Source of the DNA: Pontivivens sp032464575
GTDB lineage: Bacteria > Pseudomonadota > Alphaproteobacteria > Rhodobacterales > Rhodobacteraceae
Length of the DNA: 64,000 nt
NCBI GenBank assembly: GCA_032464575.1
Contig: JAWDKM010000005.1
Coordinates: forward strand, 248,001 to 312,000
Direction: 5' to 3'
The position numbers were made by a program, and so were the translations under genes. Each line of letters opens with the position of its first letter. Position 1 is the stretch's first letter. Positions 1-10,100 of this stretch are shown here, piece by piece. A model generated the notes under the pieces. The model saw nothing but the letters and a program-made list of their open reading frames with translations, made no database searches and had not been told where the DNA came from.

Positions 1-1
1 G

Positions 2-565
2 GGCGTGGGCGAAGCGTTCATCGGCTCGGACAACATGCAGAGCATTCCGCTGATCATCGAGTATCTCTGCCGCACGGGCACGCCGCCCTCCTTCTTCGAG
101 ATGCCGCCGGTGAACCCGAACGCCAACAAGCGGCGCATGGCCTATCTCGCCACCATGGAGCGGATGGGCCTCGCGCCCGACGTCGTCCGGGTCGAGGGCG
201 AAGGCTGGAGCTTCGAGGAGATCGGCTATGAGGGCGGGCTGAAGGCCATCGAGGCCGGGCGCTTCGCCGGGGGTACGATCCTTTGCGGCAACGACCGGCT
301 CGCCATCGGGCTGATCGCGGCCGCCTACGCCAAGGGCCTGAAGGTCGGGCGCGGCGCGGACTGCGCGCTGCGCGTCGCGGGGCACGACGATCACCCCTTC
401 TCCCGCTTCACCTGCCCGTCGCTGACCACCGTGGCGCAGGACTACGAAGCGATCTCCAACCGCAGCGTCGAGACGCTCTTCGCCGTCGCCGAGCGGCAGG
501 ACCGCGGCGGCGCCAGGGTGGAGACGCTGTTCGAAGGCAGGCTCATCATGCGGGAATCGGCCTGA
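2..565 (+). CDS. LacI-family transcriptional regulator, C-terminal part (partial)
   Basis: The gene enters from the left edge, so its start and DNA-binding domain are not visible. The 188 visible codons match the end of a LacI/PurR-type sensor domain: the segments GGTILCGNDRLAIG and RVAGHDDHPFSRF correspond to the effector-binding core, followed by LTTVAQDY, which is typical near the C-terminus. It lies directly upstream of a sorbitol/mannitol transport operon on the same strand, with a LacI-type palindrome between them. I infer that it is the polyol-responsive repressor of that operon. The effector is not shown by the sequence. Confidence 0.85.
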   Translation, partial: GVGEAFIGSDNMQSIPLIIEYLCRTGTPPSFFEMPPVNPNANKRRMAYLATMERMGLAPDVVRVEGEGWSFEEIGYEGGLKAIEAGRFAGGTILCGNDRLAIGLIAAAYAKGLKVGRGADCALRVAGHDDHPFSRFTCPSLTTVAQDYEAISNRSVETLFAVAERQDRGGARVETLFEGRLIMRESA

Positions 566-573
566 GATAGAAA

Positions 574-587
574 TTTACGCGCGTAAA
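574..587. promoter_or_regulatory. Perfect 14-bp palindromic operator upstream of the polyol operon
   Basis: TTTACGCGCGTAAA is a perfect palindrome centred on CG, the usual form of LacI-family operators. It lies 9 bases after the regulator stop codon and about 80 bases before the smoE start. A -35-like TTGACT follows at 595-600, but no convincing -10 is visible, so the promoter position is uncertain. Binding at this position could block transcription of the transport operon. Confidence 0.65.
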
Positions 588-664
588 ATTTCAATTGACT
601 TCGCGGCATGAATCACCTCTCCTGAAAGTGGCAAATCCAAATAAGAACCTTGGGAGGAAACTGG

Positions 665-1984
665 ATGCCTTTGAGATCGTCACGCGGAGTGGCGAGCGCG
701 ATCGCGCTTGCCGCCGCGACCGGCGCCTATGCCGACAACCACACCACCACCGTCACCATCGCGACCGTGAACAACGGCGACATGATCCGAATGCAGGGTC
801 TGACGGACGAGTTCACCGCGCAGCACCCCGACATCGAGCTGGAGTGGGTGACGCTGGAGGAGAACGTGCTGCGCCAGCGCGTGACCCAGGACATTGCCAC
901 CAATGGCGGCCAGTTCGACGTGCTGACCATCGGTACCTACGAGGTTCCGATCTGGGGCGCGCAGGACTGGCTGGTCTCGCTCAACGACCTGCCGGCGGAG
1001 TGGGACGCGGACGACATCCTGCCCGCGATCCGCGGGGGCCTCACCGTCGATGGCGAGCTCTATGCCGCACCGTTCTACGGTGAAAGCTCGATGGTCATGT
1101 ACCGCACCGACCTGATCGAGGAGGCTGGGCTGGAGATGCCCGATGCCCCCACATGGGAATTCATCGCCCAGGCGGCCGAGGCGATGACCGACCGCGATGC
1201 CGAGATCTACGGCATCTGCCTGCGCGGCAAGGCGGGCTGGGGCGAGAACATGGCCTTCCTGACCGCTATGTCGAACTCGTTCGGCGCCAAGTGGTTCGAC
1301 GAGAACTGGCAGGCGCAGTTCGACAGCGAGGAGTGGGCGAGCACGCTCAACTTCTACATGGATCTCATGACGAACTACGGTCCGCCGGGCGCCTCGACCA
1401 ACGGCTTCAACGAGAACCTGTCGCTGTTCCAGCAGGGCAAGTGCGGGATGTGGATCGACGCGACCGTCGCCGCGTCCTTCGTCACGAACCCCGATGACAG
1501 CGAGGTGGCCGACAGCGTCGGCTTCGCGCTGGCACCCGACAACGGCCTGGGCAAGCGCGGAAACTGGCTCTGGGCCTGGTCGCTGGCGATACCCGCGGGC
1601 TCGGACGCCACCGATGCGGCCAAGCAGTTCATCGCCTGGGCGACGAGCAAGGAATACACAGCACTCGTGGCGGAGAACGAGGGCTGGGCGAACGTGCCGC
1701 CGGGCACCCGCACCTCGCTCTACGAGAACCAGGCCTATCTCGATGCGGCGCCGTTCGCCGAGATGACGCTGAACTCGATCAACGAGGCCGACCCGACCCA
1801 GCCGACCGTGGATCCGGTGCCCTATACCGGCGTCCAGTTCGTGGCGATCCCGGAATTCGCGGGCATCGGCACGCAGGTCGGCCAGGAATTCTCCGCAGCC
1901 CTTGCCGGTCAGCAGACCGTCGAGGAAGCGCTGGAGAACGCGCAGGCCCTCGTCACCGACGAGATGGAAGCCGCGGGCTACTAA
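665..1984 (+). CDS. smoE: Sorbitol/mannitol ABC transporter, periplasmic binding protein
   Basis: This is a 439-residue extracellular solute-binding protein (family 1) that captures a sugar alcohol in the periplasm and delivers it to SmoF/SmoG. The N-terminus has a signal peptide, with likely cleavage after AYA near residue 23 and no lipobox. The start chosen is the ATG at 665, because GGGAGGAAA lies just upstream at 652-660; an in-frame TTG at 650 would include that ribosome site. It is the first gene of smoE-F-G-K-smoS-mtlK. A hairpin with a T-run follows it, a common arrangement that lets the binding protein be made in excess over the membrane subunits. The substrate is inferred from the downstream dehydrogenases. 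Confidence 0.88.
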   Translation: MPLRSSRGVASAIALAAATGAYADNHTTTVTIATVNNGDMIRMQGLTDEFTAQHPDIELEWVTLEENVLRQRVTQDIATNGGQFDVLTIGTYEVPIWGAQDWLVSLNDLPAEWDADDILPAIRGGLTVDGELYAAPFYGESSMVMYRTDLIEEAGLEMPDAPTWEFIAQAAEAMTDRDAEIYGICLRGKAGWGENMAFLTAMSNSFGAKWFDENWQAQFDSEEWASTLNFYMDLMTNYGPPGASTNGFNENLSLFQQGKCGMWIDATVAASFVTNPDDSEVADSVGFALAPDNGLGKRGNWLWAWSLAIPAGSDATDAAKQFIAWATSKEYTALVAENEGWANVPPGTRTSLYENQAYLDAAPFAEMTLNSINEADPTQPTVDPVPYTGVQFVAIPEFAGIGTQVGQEFSAALAGQQTVEEALENAQALVTDEMEAAGY

Positions 1985-2007
1985 GAGACGCAAAGTGTCT
2001 CCTGCCT

Positions 2008-2045
2008 GGCCGGGGGCGTCCCCATATTCACTCCCGGCCTTTTTT
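2008..2045 (+). terminator. Hairpin with T-tract between smoE and smoF
   Basis: GGCCGGG (2008-2014) pairs with CCCGGCC (2033-2039), and six T follow at 2040-2045. It sits in the 124-base gap after smoE. Because smoF-mtlK continue on the same strand, this is probably a partial terminator or a processing and stability site that sets a high ratio of binding protein to permease. Confidence 0.7.
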
Positions 2046-2108
2046 CCCGTCTCCCTCGGCCGAGCCGCACGGAGACGGCCCCGTCCCTGAGATGTCGAGG
2101 GATTTCCG

Positions 2109-2975
2109 ATGGCGACCCAACATTCGCGTTCCGCGGCCCGTCTGATGATGGCACCGGCCGTCATCCTGCTGCTGGGCTGGATGCTCGTGCCACTGACGAT
2201 GACGCTCTACTTCTCGTTCAAGCGCTACCTGCCGCTGCGCGGGGGCGACCAGGGGTGGGTCGGGTTCGACAACTACGTCCGGTTCGTCACCTCCTCGGCC
2301 TTCTGGCCCAGCGTGCAGGCGACGCTGGTCATCGTGGGCGGCGTGCTCCTCATCACCATCGTGCTGGGGGTGCTGCTGGCCCTGCTCCTGGACCAGCCGA
2401 TGTGGGGCCAGGGCATCGTGCGCATCCTCGTCATCGCCCCCTTCTTCGTGATGCCCACCGTGTCTGCCCTGGTGTGGAAGAACATGTTCATGGACCCGGT
2501 GAACGGCCTCTTCGCGCATCTGTGGGAGTTCTTCGGGGCAACACCCGTCGAATGGCTCAGTCAGGCGTCGCTGACCTCGATCATCATGATCGTGTCGTGG
2601 CAATGGCTGCCCTTCGCCACGCTGATCCTGCTGACCGCGATCCAGTCGCTGGACAGCGAACAGCTGGAGGCCGCGGAGATGGACGGCGCCTCGCCGCTCG
2701 CCCGCTTCGGCTTCATCATCCTGCCGCACCTGTCGCGCGCGATCACGGTAGTGCTGCTGATCCAGACAATCTTCCTGTTGTCGATCTTCGCGGAGATCTT
2801 CGTGACCACCCAAGGGTCCTTCGGCACCCGGACGCTCACCTACCTGATCTATCAGCGCGTGCTGGAGAGCCAGAACATCGGCCTCGGCTCCGCCGGCGGG
2901 ATCTACGCCGTCATCCTCGCCAACATCGTTGCCATCTTCCTGATGCGCATCGTCGGCCGCAACCTGGACACCTGA
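2109..2975 (+). CDS. smoF: Sugar-alcohol ABC transporter permease
   Basis: This 288-residue inner-membrane protein of the MalF type has about six transmembrane segments. The first is near residues 13-35 (VILLLGWMLVPLTMTLYFSF). The cytoplasmic EAA loop reads EAAEMDGASPLARF near residue 195 and would dock on the ATPase SmoK. The start at 2109 has GAGGGAT about 7 bases upstream. SmoG is encoded 12 bases downstream, and the two should form the heteromeric pore. The polyol substrate is inferred from the operon. Confidence 0.88.
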   Translation: MATQHSRSAARLMMAPAVILLLGWMLVPLTMTLYFSFKRYLPLRGGDQGWVGFDNYVRFVTSSAFWPSVQATLVIVGGVLLITIVLGVLLALLLDQPMWGQGIVRILVIAPFFVMPTVSALVWKNMFMDPVNGLFAHLWEFFGATPVEWLSQASLTSIIMIVSWQWLPFATLILLTAIQSLDSEQLEAAEMDGASPLARFGFIILPHLSRAITVVLLIQTIFLLSIFAEIFVTTQGSFGTRTLTYLIYQRVLESQNIGLGSAGGIYAVILANIVAIFLMRIVGRNLDT

Positions 2976-2987
2976 GGGAGAGCGCCC

Positions 2988-3818
2988 ATGGCCCGTGCCG
3001 TCACGACCCGCCGCAAGGCCCTCAACACCGCCCTCGCCTGGGCGATCGGGCTCCTGATCTTCTTCCCGATCCTCTGGACGATCCTGACGAGCTTCAAGAC
3101 CGAGGCGGTCGCGATCGCCGATCCGCCGCAGTTCCTGTTCTTCGAGTGGACGCTGGAGAACTACCGCGTCGTGCAGGAGCGGTCGGATTACGGCCGGTTC
3201 CTGTGGAACTCCATCGTGATCGCGGGCGGCTCGACGCTCCTCGGCATCCTGGTGGCGATCCCGGCGGCATGGTCCATGGCCTTCGTCCCGTCGCGGCGGA
3301 CCAAGGACATCCTGCTCTGGATGCTGTCCACCAAGATGTTGCCGGCAGTCGGCGTGCTCTACCCGATCTACCTGCTCTTCATCCAGCTCGGGCTCCTCGA
3401 CACCAAGATCGGGCTGACGCTGGTGCTGATGCTCATCAACCTGCCGATCATCGTCTGGATGCTCTACACCTACTTCAAGGAGATCCCGGGCGAGATCCTG
3501 GAGGCGGCGCGCATGGACGGCGCCACCCTGCGGTCCGAGATCCTCTACGTGCTCACGCCCATGGCGGTGCCGGGGATCGCCTCGACCATCCTTCTGAACT
3601 TCATCCTCGCGTGGAACGAGGCGTTCTGGACGCTCAACCTCACGGCGGCCTCCGCCGCACCGCTGACGGCCTTCATCGCCAGCTATTCGAGCCCCGAGGG
3701 GCTGTTCTACGCCAAGCTCTCCGCCGCCTCGACGATGGCCATCGCACCGATCCTTATCCTCGGCTGGTTCAGCCAGAAGCAGCTGGTGCGCGGCCTCACC
3801 TTCGGCGCGGTCAAGTAA
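2988..3818 (+). CDS. smoG: Sugar-alcohol ABC transporter permease
   Basis: This 276-residue MalG-type permease has an N-terminal membrane segment near residues 16-37 (LAWAIGLLIFFPILWTIL) and further segments to the C-terminus. The EAA loop EAARMDGATLRSEI is near residue 170 and contacts SmoK. GGGAGAG precedes the start. It follows smoF by 12 bases and precedes smoK by 12 bases, so the three are co-transcribed. It completes the membrane domain of the importer. Confidence 0.88.
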   Translation: MARAVTTRRKALNTALAWAIGLLIFFPILWTILTSFKTEAVAIADPPQFLFFEWTLENYRVVQERSDYGRFLWNSIVIAGGSTLLGILVAIPAAWSMAFVPSRRTKDILLWMLSTKMLPAVGVLYPIYLLFIQLGLLDTKIGLTLVLMLINLPIIVWMLYTYFKEIPGEILEAARMDGATLRSEILYVLTPMAVPGIASTILLNFILAWNEAFWTLNLTAASAAPLTAFIASYSSPEGLFYAKLSAASTMAIAPILILGWFSQKQLVRGLTFGAVK

Positions 3819-3830
3819 GGGACGATCCAC

Positions 3831-4835
3831 ATGGGACGCATCACGCTCGACAAGGTGACCAAGACGTTCGGAGAGGTGGAGGTCATCCCGCCCCTCGACC
3901 TGGTGATCGAGGACGGGGAGTTCACCGTCTTCGTCGGTCCGTCCGGCTGCGGGAAATCCACGCTCCTGCGCCTGATCGCGGGACTGGAGGACATCAGCAC
4001 CGGCCAGATCCGCATCGATGGGGCGGACGCGACCAACGTGCCGCCGGCGCGCCGCGGCCTTGCCATGGTGTTCCAATCCTACGCGCTCTACCCCCATATG
4101 AGCGTGCGCAAGAACATCGCCTTCCCGCTGCGCATGGCGGGCCTCGACAAGGCGGAGCAGGACCGCAGGGTGGAGCAGGCGGCCGCCGTGCTCAACCTCA
4201 CCGACTATCTCGACCGGCGGCCGGGACAGCTTTCGGGCGGTCAGCGGCAGCGGGTGGCCATCGGACGCGCCATCGTGCGGGAGCCCGCCGCGTTCCTGTT
4301 CGACGAACCTCTGTCGAACCTAGACGCGGCCCTGCGTGTCGGGATGCGGCTGGAGATCAGCGAGCTGCACAAGCGGCTCGCCACCACCATGATCTACGTG
4401 ACCCATGACCAGGTCGAGGCGATGACCATGGCCGACAAGATCGTGGTGCTGCGCGCCGGGAACATCGAGCAGGTGGGCTCCCCGCTCGAACTCTACCGCA
4501 CGCCGCGCAACCTCTTCGTCGCGGGCTTCATCGGCTCGCCCCGGATGAACCTGATCGACGGGGCCGAGGCCGCGCGCCACGACGCCACGACCATCGGCAT
4601 CCGGCCCGAGCATATCGACGTGTCTGCCAGCGGGGGGCTCTGGCAGGGCACCGTCGGCGTTTCGGAGCATCTGGGCTCCGACACCTTCTTTCACGTCCAT
4701 GTCGACGGGCAGGAGCAGCCGATCACCGTGCGCCAGGGTGGCGAGGTCTCCTTCCACCACGGCGACCGGATCTGGCTGACCCCGGATAAGAGCCAGCTCC
4801 ACCGTTTCGACATGCAAGGGCAGCGCCTGTCATGA
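3831..4835 (+). CDS. smoK: Polyol ABC transporter ATP-binding protein
   Basis: This 334-residue ATPase of the MalK/UgpC group energises uptake through SmoF/SmoG. Visible motifs are Walker A GPSGCGKST near residue 37, the signature LSGGQRQR near 135, Walker B FLFDEPLSNLD near 155, and the switch histidine in VTHDQVEAM. The C-terminal ~100 residues have the OB-fold regulatory domain typical of sugar importers (GIRPEHIDVS). The stop overlaps the smoS start by four bases (ATGA), so translation is probably coupled. Confidence 0.92.
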   Translation: MGRITLDKVTKTFGEVEVIPPLDLVIEDGEFTVFVGPSGCGKSTLLRLIAGLEDISTGQIRIDGADATNVPPARRGLAMVFQSYALYPHMSVRKNIAFPLRMAGLDKAEQDRRVEQAAAVLNLTDYLDRRPGQLSGGQRQRVAIGRAIVREPAAFLFDEPLSNLDAALRVGMRLEISELHKRLATTMIYVTHDQVEAMTMADKIVVLRAGNIEQVGSPLELYRTPRNLFVAGFIGSPRMNLIDGAEAARHDATTIGIRPEHIDVSASGGLWQGTVGVSEHLGSDTFFHVHVDGQEQPITVRQGGEVSFHHGDRIWLTPDKSQLHRFDMQGQRLS

Positions 4836-5605
4836 CGCGGCTCGCCGGGAAACGGGCGCTGATCACGGGGGCCGCCCGCGGCATCGGCCGCGCCTTCGCC
4901 GAAGCCTACGTGGCGGAAGGCGCGCAGGTGGCCATCGCCGATATCGACATCGACGGCGCGCGCAGCACGGCTGCCGCCATTGGCGACGCGGCGCTGGCCG
5001 TGCACATGGATGTGACGCGGCAGGACAGCATCGACGCCGCTATCGCGGACACGGTGCAGCAGTTCGGCGGCATCGACATCCTGATCAACAACGCCGCGAT
5101 CTTCAACGCCGCCCCGATCGTGGAGATCGCGCGCGCCGACTTCCAGCGCACCTTTGACATCAATGTCGCCGGCACCCTCTTTCCGATGCAGGCCGTCGCG
5201 CGCCACATGATCGAGCGTGGCGAGGGCGGCAGGATCATCAACATGGCGAGCCAGGCGGGCCGCCGGGGCGAACCGCTGGTCGCCGTCTACTGCGCCACGA
5301 AGGCCGCCGTGATCAGCCTCACCCAATCCGCGGGGCTGAACCTCATCGAACACGGCATCAACGTCAATGCCATCTCCCCCGGCGTGGTGGACGGCGAGCA
5401 CTGGGACGGCGTCGACGCCTTCTTCGCAAAGTACGAGGGCAAGGCGCCGGGTCAGAAGAAACGGGAGGTCGGCGCGGGCGTCCCCTTCGGCCGCATGGGC
5501 ACCGCCGAGGACCTCACCGGCATGGCGATCTTCCTCGCCACGGCCGAGGCCGACTACATCGTCGCGCAGACATTCAACGTGGATGGCGGCCAATGGATGA
5601 GCTGA
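4832..5605 (+). CDS. smoS: Sorbitol dehydrogenase (L-iditol 2-dehydrogenase), SDR family
   Basis: This 257-residue short-chain dehydrogenase oxidises D-sorbitol to D-fructose with NAD. The nucleotide motif TGAARGIG is at residues ~13-20, NNAA near 89, and the catalytic Ser and YCATK (Tyr-x3-Lys) near 150. Segments such as NVNAISPGVVDGEHWDGVDA closely resemble what I recall of Rhodobacter sphaeroides SmoS. It overlaps smoK by 4 bases and mtlK by 13. Substrate identity rests on family resemblance plus operon context. Confidence 0.9.
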   Translation: MTRLAGKRALITGAARGIGRAFAEAYVAEGAQVAIADIDIDGARSTAAAIGDAALAVHMDVTRQDSIDAAIADTVQQFGGIDILINNAAIFNAAPIVEIARADFQRTFDINVAGTLFPMQAVARHMIERGEGGRIINMASQAGRRGEPLVAVYCATKAAVISLTQSAGLNLIEHGINVNAISPGVVDGEHWDGVDAFFAKYEGKAPGQKKREVGAGVPFGRMGTAEDLTGMAIFLATAEADYIVAQTFNVDGGQWMS

Positions 5606-7095
5606 CGCCCCTCTCCGACGCGACGCTCCACGACCTGCCCGCGGGCGTGAAGGTCCCGACCTACGACCGCGAGACGCTGACGCCGGGGATCGTGCATATC
5701 GGCCTCGGCAATTTCCACCGAGCTCATCAGGCTTGGTATCTCCACCGCCTGATGCAGGACGGTCGCGCCCGGGATTGGGCCATCCTGGGCGCGGGCGTCC
5801 GCCCCTCCGACGCGGCCCAGCGCGAGCGGCTGCTGGCGCAGGACTGCCTGACCACGCTGATCGAGCTCGACCCCTCCGGCACCTCGGCCGAGGTCACGGG
5901 CTCCATGATCGGCTTCGTCCCGGTGGAGGAGGACAACGCCGCCCTGATCGCGCAGATGGCCGACCCCGCGATCCGCATCGTCTCGCTGACCGTGACGGAG
6001 GGCGGCTACTATCTCGACCCCGCGACGGGTGGCTTCGACGCCGGCCATCCGGACATCCGCCACGATGCGGAGCACCCCGAAGCGCCGCGCACAGCCTTCG
6101 GCGCGATGATCGCCGCCCTGCGCCTGCGCCGCGAGCAGGGCACCGGTGCCTTCACCGGGCTGAGCTGTGACAACCTTCAGGGCAACGGCACGATCCTGAA
6201 ACAGATCGTGACCGCGCTCGCCCGCCTCTCCGATCCCGAACTGGCCGCGTGGATCGAGGACACCTGCACCTTCCCCAACTCCATGGTCGACTGCATCGTG
6301 CCCGCCACCGGCCCGGAGGAGATCGCCCGGGTCCGCGCCCTCGGCATCGACGACGCGGCACCCGTGACCCACGAGAACTTCCGCCAGTGGGTGATCGAGG
6401 ATGAATTCTGCGCCGGGCGCCCCGACTGGGACCGCGCGGGTGCCACCTTCTCCGACCGGGTGCATGACTACGAGGCGATGAAGATCCGCATCCTCAACGG
6501 CGGGCACCAGGTCATCGCCAACGCGGGCGAGATCCTGTCGATCGGCACCATCTCGGGCTGCATGGAGCATCCGCTCATCGCCGCCTTCTTCGCCCGGGTA
6601 CAGGCAGAAGAGATCGCCCCGCATGTAAAGCCCGTCGCCGACATGACGCCCGCGGCCTATGTCGACCTCGTCGCCCGCCGCTTCGCCAACCCGGCGGTGA
6701 TCGACACGACGCGCCGCGTCGCCTTCGACGGCTCCTCGCGGCACAGCGGCTTCATCGTGCCCACGATCCGCGATGCGCTCGCGGCGGGCAAGCCGATCGA
6801 AGGTCTCGCGCTGGTGGAGGCGCTGTGGGCGCGCATGTGCGAAGGGACGCGGGAGGATGGCAGCACCATCGCCCCCAACGATCCGCATTGGGAGAGCCTG
6901 ACCGCCGCCGCCAAGGCGGCCCGGTCCGACCCGGCCGCCTGGCTCGCCCAGCGCCAGATCTATGGCGATCTCGGCGACGACGCCGGTTTCGCGTCGGCCT
7001 TCGACCGCTGGCTCCGGCAGATATGGATGCACGGTACGGCAAGCGCCCTCGCCGACTATGCCGGGGTTGAGGTTTCGCAGCCCACTGCAGGCTGA
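5593..7095 (+). CDS. mtlK: Mannitol 2-dehydrogenase, polyol dehydrogenase family
   Basis: This 500-residue long-chain, zinc-independent polyol dehydrogenase has the usual family length. HIGLGNFHRAHQAWYL at residues ~36-51 forms the NAD site, and MKIRILNGGHQ near residue 296 carries the catalytic Lys, Asn and His of mannitol 2-dehydrogenases. It converts D-mannitol (and probably D-arabinitol) to the ketose. Its start lies inside the last codons of smoS (13-base overlap). It is the last gene of the operon. No fructokinase or xylulokinase follows, so the product must be phosphorylated by an enzyme encoded elsewhere. Confidence 0.92.
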   Translation: MDELTPLSDATLHDLPAGVKVPTYDRETLTPGIVHIGLGNFHRAHQAWYLHRLMQDGRARDWAILGAGVRPSDAAQRERLLAQDCLTTLIELDPSGTSAEVTGSMIGFVPVEEDNAALIAQMADPAIRIVSLTVTEGGYYLDPATGGFDAGHPDIRHDAEHPEAPRTAFGAMIAALRLRREQGTGAFTGLSCDNLQGNGTILKQIVTALARLSDPELAAWIEDTCTFPNSMVDCIVPATGPEEIARVRALGIDDAAPVTHENFRQWVIEDEFCAGRPDWDRAGATFSDRVHDYEAMKIRILNGGHQVIANAGEILSIGTISGCMEHPLIAAFFARVQAEEIAPHVKPVADMTPAAYVDLVARRFANPAVIDTTRRVAFDGSSRHSGFIVPTIRDALAAGKPIEGLALVEALWARMCEGTREDGSTIAPNDPHWESLTAAAKAARSDPAAWLAQRQIYGDLGDDAGFASAFDRWLRQIWMHGTASALADYAGVEVSQPTAG

Positions 7096-7104
7096 AACGT
7101 AAAC

Positions 7105-7131
7105 GGGCCGCGAGGGATCACCACGCGGCCC
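7105..7131. terminator. Hairpin between convergent mtlK and the large nuclease gene
   Basis: GGGCCGCG (7105-7112) pairs with CGCGGCCC (7124-7131) around an 11-base loop. It lies in the 53-base gap between two converging genes. T-runs are weak on both sides (ATAAAAG on plus, CGTTTACGTTTC on minus), so it may act as a bidirectional terminator of modest strength. Confidence 0.5.
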
Positions 7132-7148
7132 ATAAAAGTCGCTTCAAA

Positions 7149-10100
7149 TCAGACCAGCGGCGTATCACTAAAGTCGAGCCCGATCAGCAGTGGATCGTGG
7201 TCGGACGCCGCATATGGCCCGGTCGAGGAGAAGCCCGGGTTCGTGAACTCGCTGTCGTAGTCGATGAGATCCGGCTCATCCGCCTGCGAGTGCCACTCGG
7301 CGACATCCACGACGTTGTCCGCCAGATCACCCGAGGCGATCGCATGGTCGAGCGCGCCCTGCTGCCCGTCGAAGACGAAGCTGTAAGCCTCCTCGATCCC
7401 CACGAACTCGGCGAGCAGATCGACATTGTCGTCCGTGTCGCGGATCGTCTGGACCGGATCCTCCTGCGCGTAGGCGTTGAGATCGCCGATCACGAGGTAG
7501 TCGCTCACGCCACCACCGTTGTACTCGGTCTCGAGGAAGGTCGCGAGTTCACCCGCCGCATCGTTGCGCGCCGCGTTCCAGAACGCCTGCCCGTCCTCCT
7601 GGTCGAAGTTCGGGTCCGCGATGACCGCGTCGATATCAGCCTGGGTGATCCCGGCACCGCCGCCGTCGAGGAACCGCTGCGCCGCATCCACGACATCCTG
7701 CAGGTTGCTGTCGCCCTTCGACTTGAAGTGGTTGACGGCCACGGTGAACTCCTCACCGCTCTTGTTGTCCTCGAAGGTCGCGACCACGGCCGGGCGGCTG
7801 CGCTGGAAGTCGCCGACCTGCTCGCTTTCGGGCACCACCTGATTGAGCACGTCCGCCAGTTCGAAGGTCGTGGCCGCACTCGCCTCCTCGAAGACCAGGA
7901 TCTCCGCGTTGGTGACGGTGACCTCCTCCGGCTTGTAGATCAGGCCGGTGGTGATCGCGTCGGTGCCGATGAAGCCGTCGGTGGTCCCCGCGGGCTCGAC
8001 GAAGGCATAGGTCCCCGCGCCCGCCACCGCGTTCAGCGCATCGACGAGCGTGGCGATGGAGCTGTCGGCGTCGAAGCCGTTGTTCTCCAGCTCCTGCAGG
8101 CCCAGCACGTCGGCGTCGAGGGCGAGGATCGCCTCGACCAGCTTCGCGGTCTGCTCCTCCAGATCGGTCGCGCTGGTGGCGCCCCGCGGGTCGATCCCGT
8201 TCGGGCCGGAACCCGGATTGCCGTTCACGTCGAGCGTCGTGAAGTAGTTGAGCACGTTGAAGCTCGCCACCGTCACGTCCGCCTCGATCGCCGGCGCATC
8301 GGGTCGCGCGCTCGAATTGGTGCTCTCGTCGATGGCGAGCTGTTCGGTCGGCACCACGTTGTACTCGCCGAAGCCGAAGCGCATGACGCCCTCGATATTC
8401 TCCGTGAGCTCGGTGCCGAGGCGCAGCGTCGCGCCCGCCTCGTCGAAGGTGTCACCGACATCGAGGAAGCCGTTCGGGTTGTTCGCGTCGTCGAATTCGT
8501 CGGGCACAGGGATGAACTCGAACTCGTCGGGGTTCTGCGCGCTCGACCCGTCGTCGATCAGCAGCCGGTTGTTGAGGTTCGCCTGCTGCAGCGCATCGAT
8601 CTCGTCCTGCTCGGTTTGCGCATCGAAGAGCTGCGTCGGCTGCCGCTGCTCGCCCGCGCTCACCGTGATCTGGCCGAAGCGGTCTAGGTTGAAGTTCTCG
8701 ATCACCGTCAACGCGTCGTCGGTGCCGGAGCTCACCTCGACCCGCATCCCCTCGAACGCCTCGAAGTCATAGGCGATCGTGGGATCGAGCACGATCTGGG
8801 CCGCGCCCGGCAGCGTGTTGCCGGTGGAGTTCGTCACGATGTCCGACACGTTGGTGAGCTGCGTCTCGCCGAAGAACTCCGCCACCTCGCCGGTCACGGT
8901 GACATTGTCGCCCTCGCTCACGGTCGGCGCACCGCCGGTGAAGATGAAGATGCCTTCCGAGGTCGCATCGTTCCCGTCGCTGTCCGCATCCTCCTCCTGC
9001 AGGAAGAAGCCGTTGCCCACGGTGAAGGTCACGACCGCGGTCACGGTCACCGCCTCGCCGAGCCGGGCGGGCACGTCCGTGGTCCCCTGGATCTCGGAGA
9101 TCAGCAGCTCCTCGCCACCTCCCCCACCGCCGGAGCCGGCGTCGTTCGCGGCCCCCGGCGTCTCCTCCGCCGGGGCGTTCCACGTCCCGTCGTCATTGCG
9201 CTGGATGGAGAAGCCGATGGGCGTGGAGCTACCTTCGCTGACACCCACATCGGTGCTGGTCTGACCCGCCGCGGCGCCCTCGGTCGCTGTGATCTGACCC
9301 TCATAGCTGACGAACTCGACGAGTTCGCCATTTTCGGACAGCGCGAAACCGTCGGGACCGTTCTGGATGCCGTTCGAAGGCAGTTCGAACACCAGGTAAT
9401 CGAAGGTGCCATCGGTCTCCCGCGCGGTCACGTCCGCTGCGCCTAGCGTGTCGTAGACCCCGCCGCCATTACCGTTCACCAGCTCCAGCAGAAGACCCGA
9501 GATATCGGCCCCCGCATCCACGCGGACCTCGATGAACTCGCCGACATCGCCGCCGTCGTTGTCGTAATGGAACTCGTTGATCCGGGCGTTGGCGGATGGC
9601 GTGACAGTCTCGTTCGCCGCACCGCGCGTCTCGGGGCCTGCCTCGCCCCACGTCCCGTCCTCGTTGCGCTGGAGCGAGAAGCCCTCTGGCGTCGAGCTGC
9701 CCTCGGCCACGTCGATGTCGGTGCTTGTCAGTTCCACGCCATCGACGGTCGTCGTGATCTCGCCCTCGTAGCTGACGAACTCGATGATCTCGCGCCCGTC
9801 ACGCAGGATGAAGCCGTCGGGGCCGTTCTGGATGCCGTTCGTGTCGAACTCGAAGACCAGGTACTGGAAGTCCTCGTCGAAGCGGATGAACTTGCCCGAA
9901 ACGCCGATATCGGCCTCGAATCCGTCGACGGTATCGTAGACCTCGCCGTTCGCGCCGTTGACGAGCTGGACGGAGATGTCCTCGGCATCGGCGAAGCGAT
10001 CAAGCCGTATCTCGATGAACTCGCCGGTGTCGGTGCCGGCATTGTCGTAGTGCACCTCGTTGATGCGCGGCGTGACGGTGGGGACCTCCTGCTCGTTCGC

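Noticed and set aside
2028..4097. A 689-codon open frame on the minus strand across the smo operon
   Set aside because: Its translation is low-complexity Arg/Asp/His-rich, lies opposite three clear transporter genes, and has no ribosome site. It is a product of high GC.
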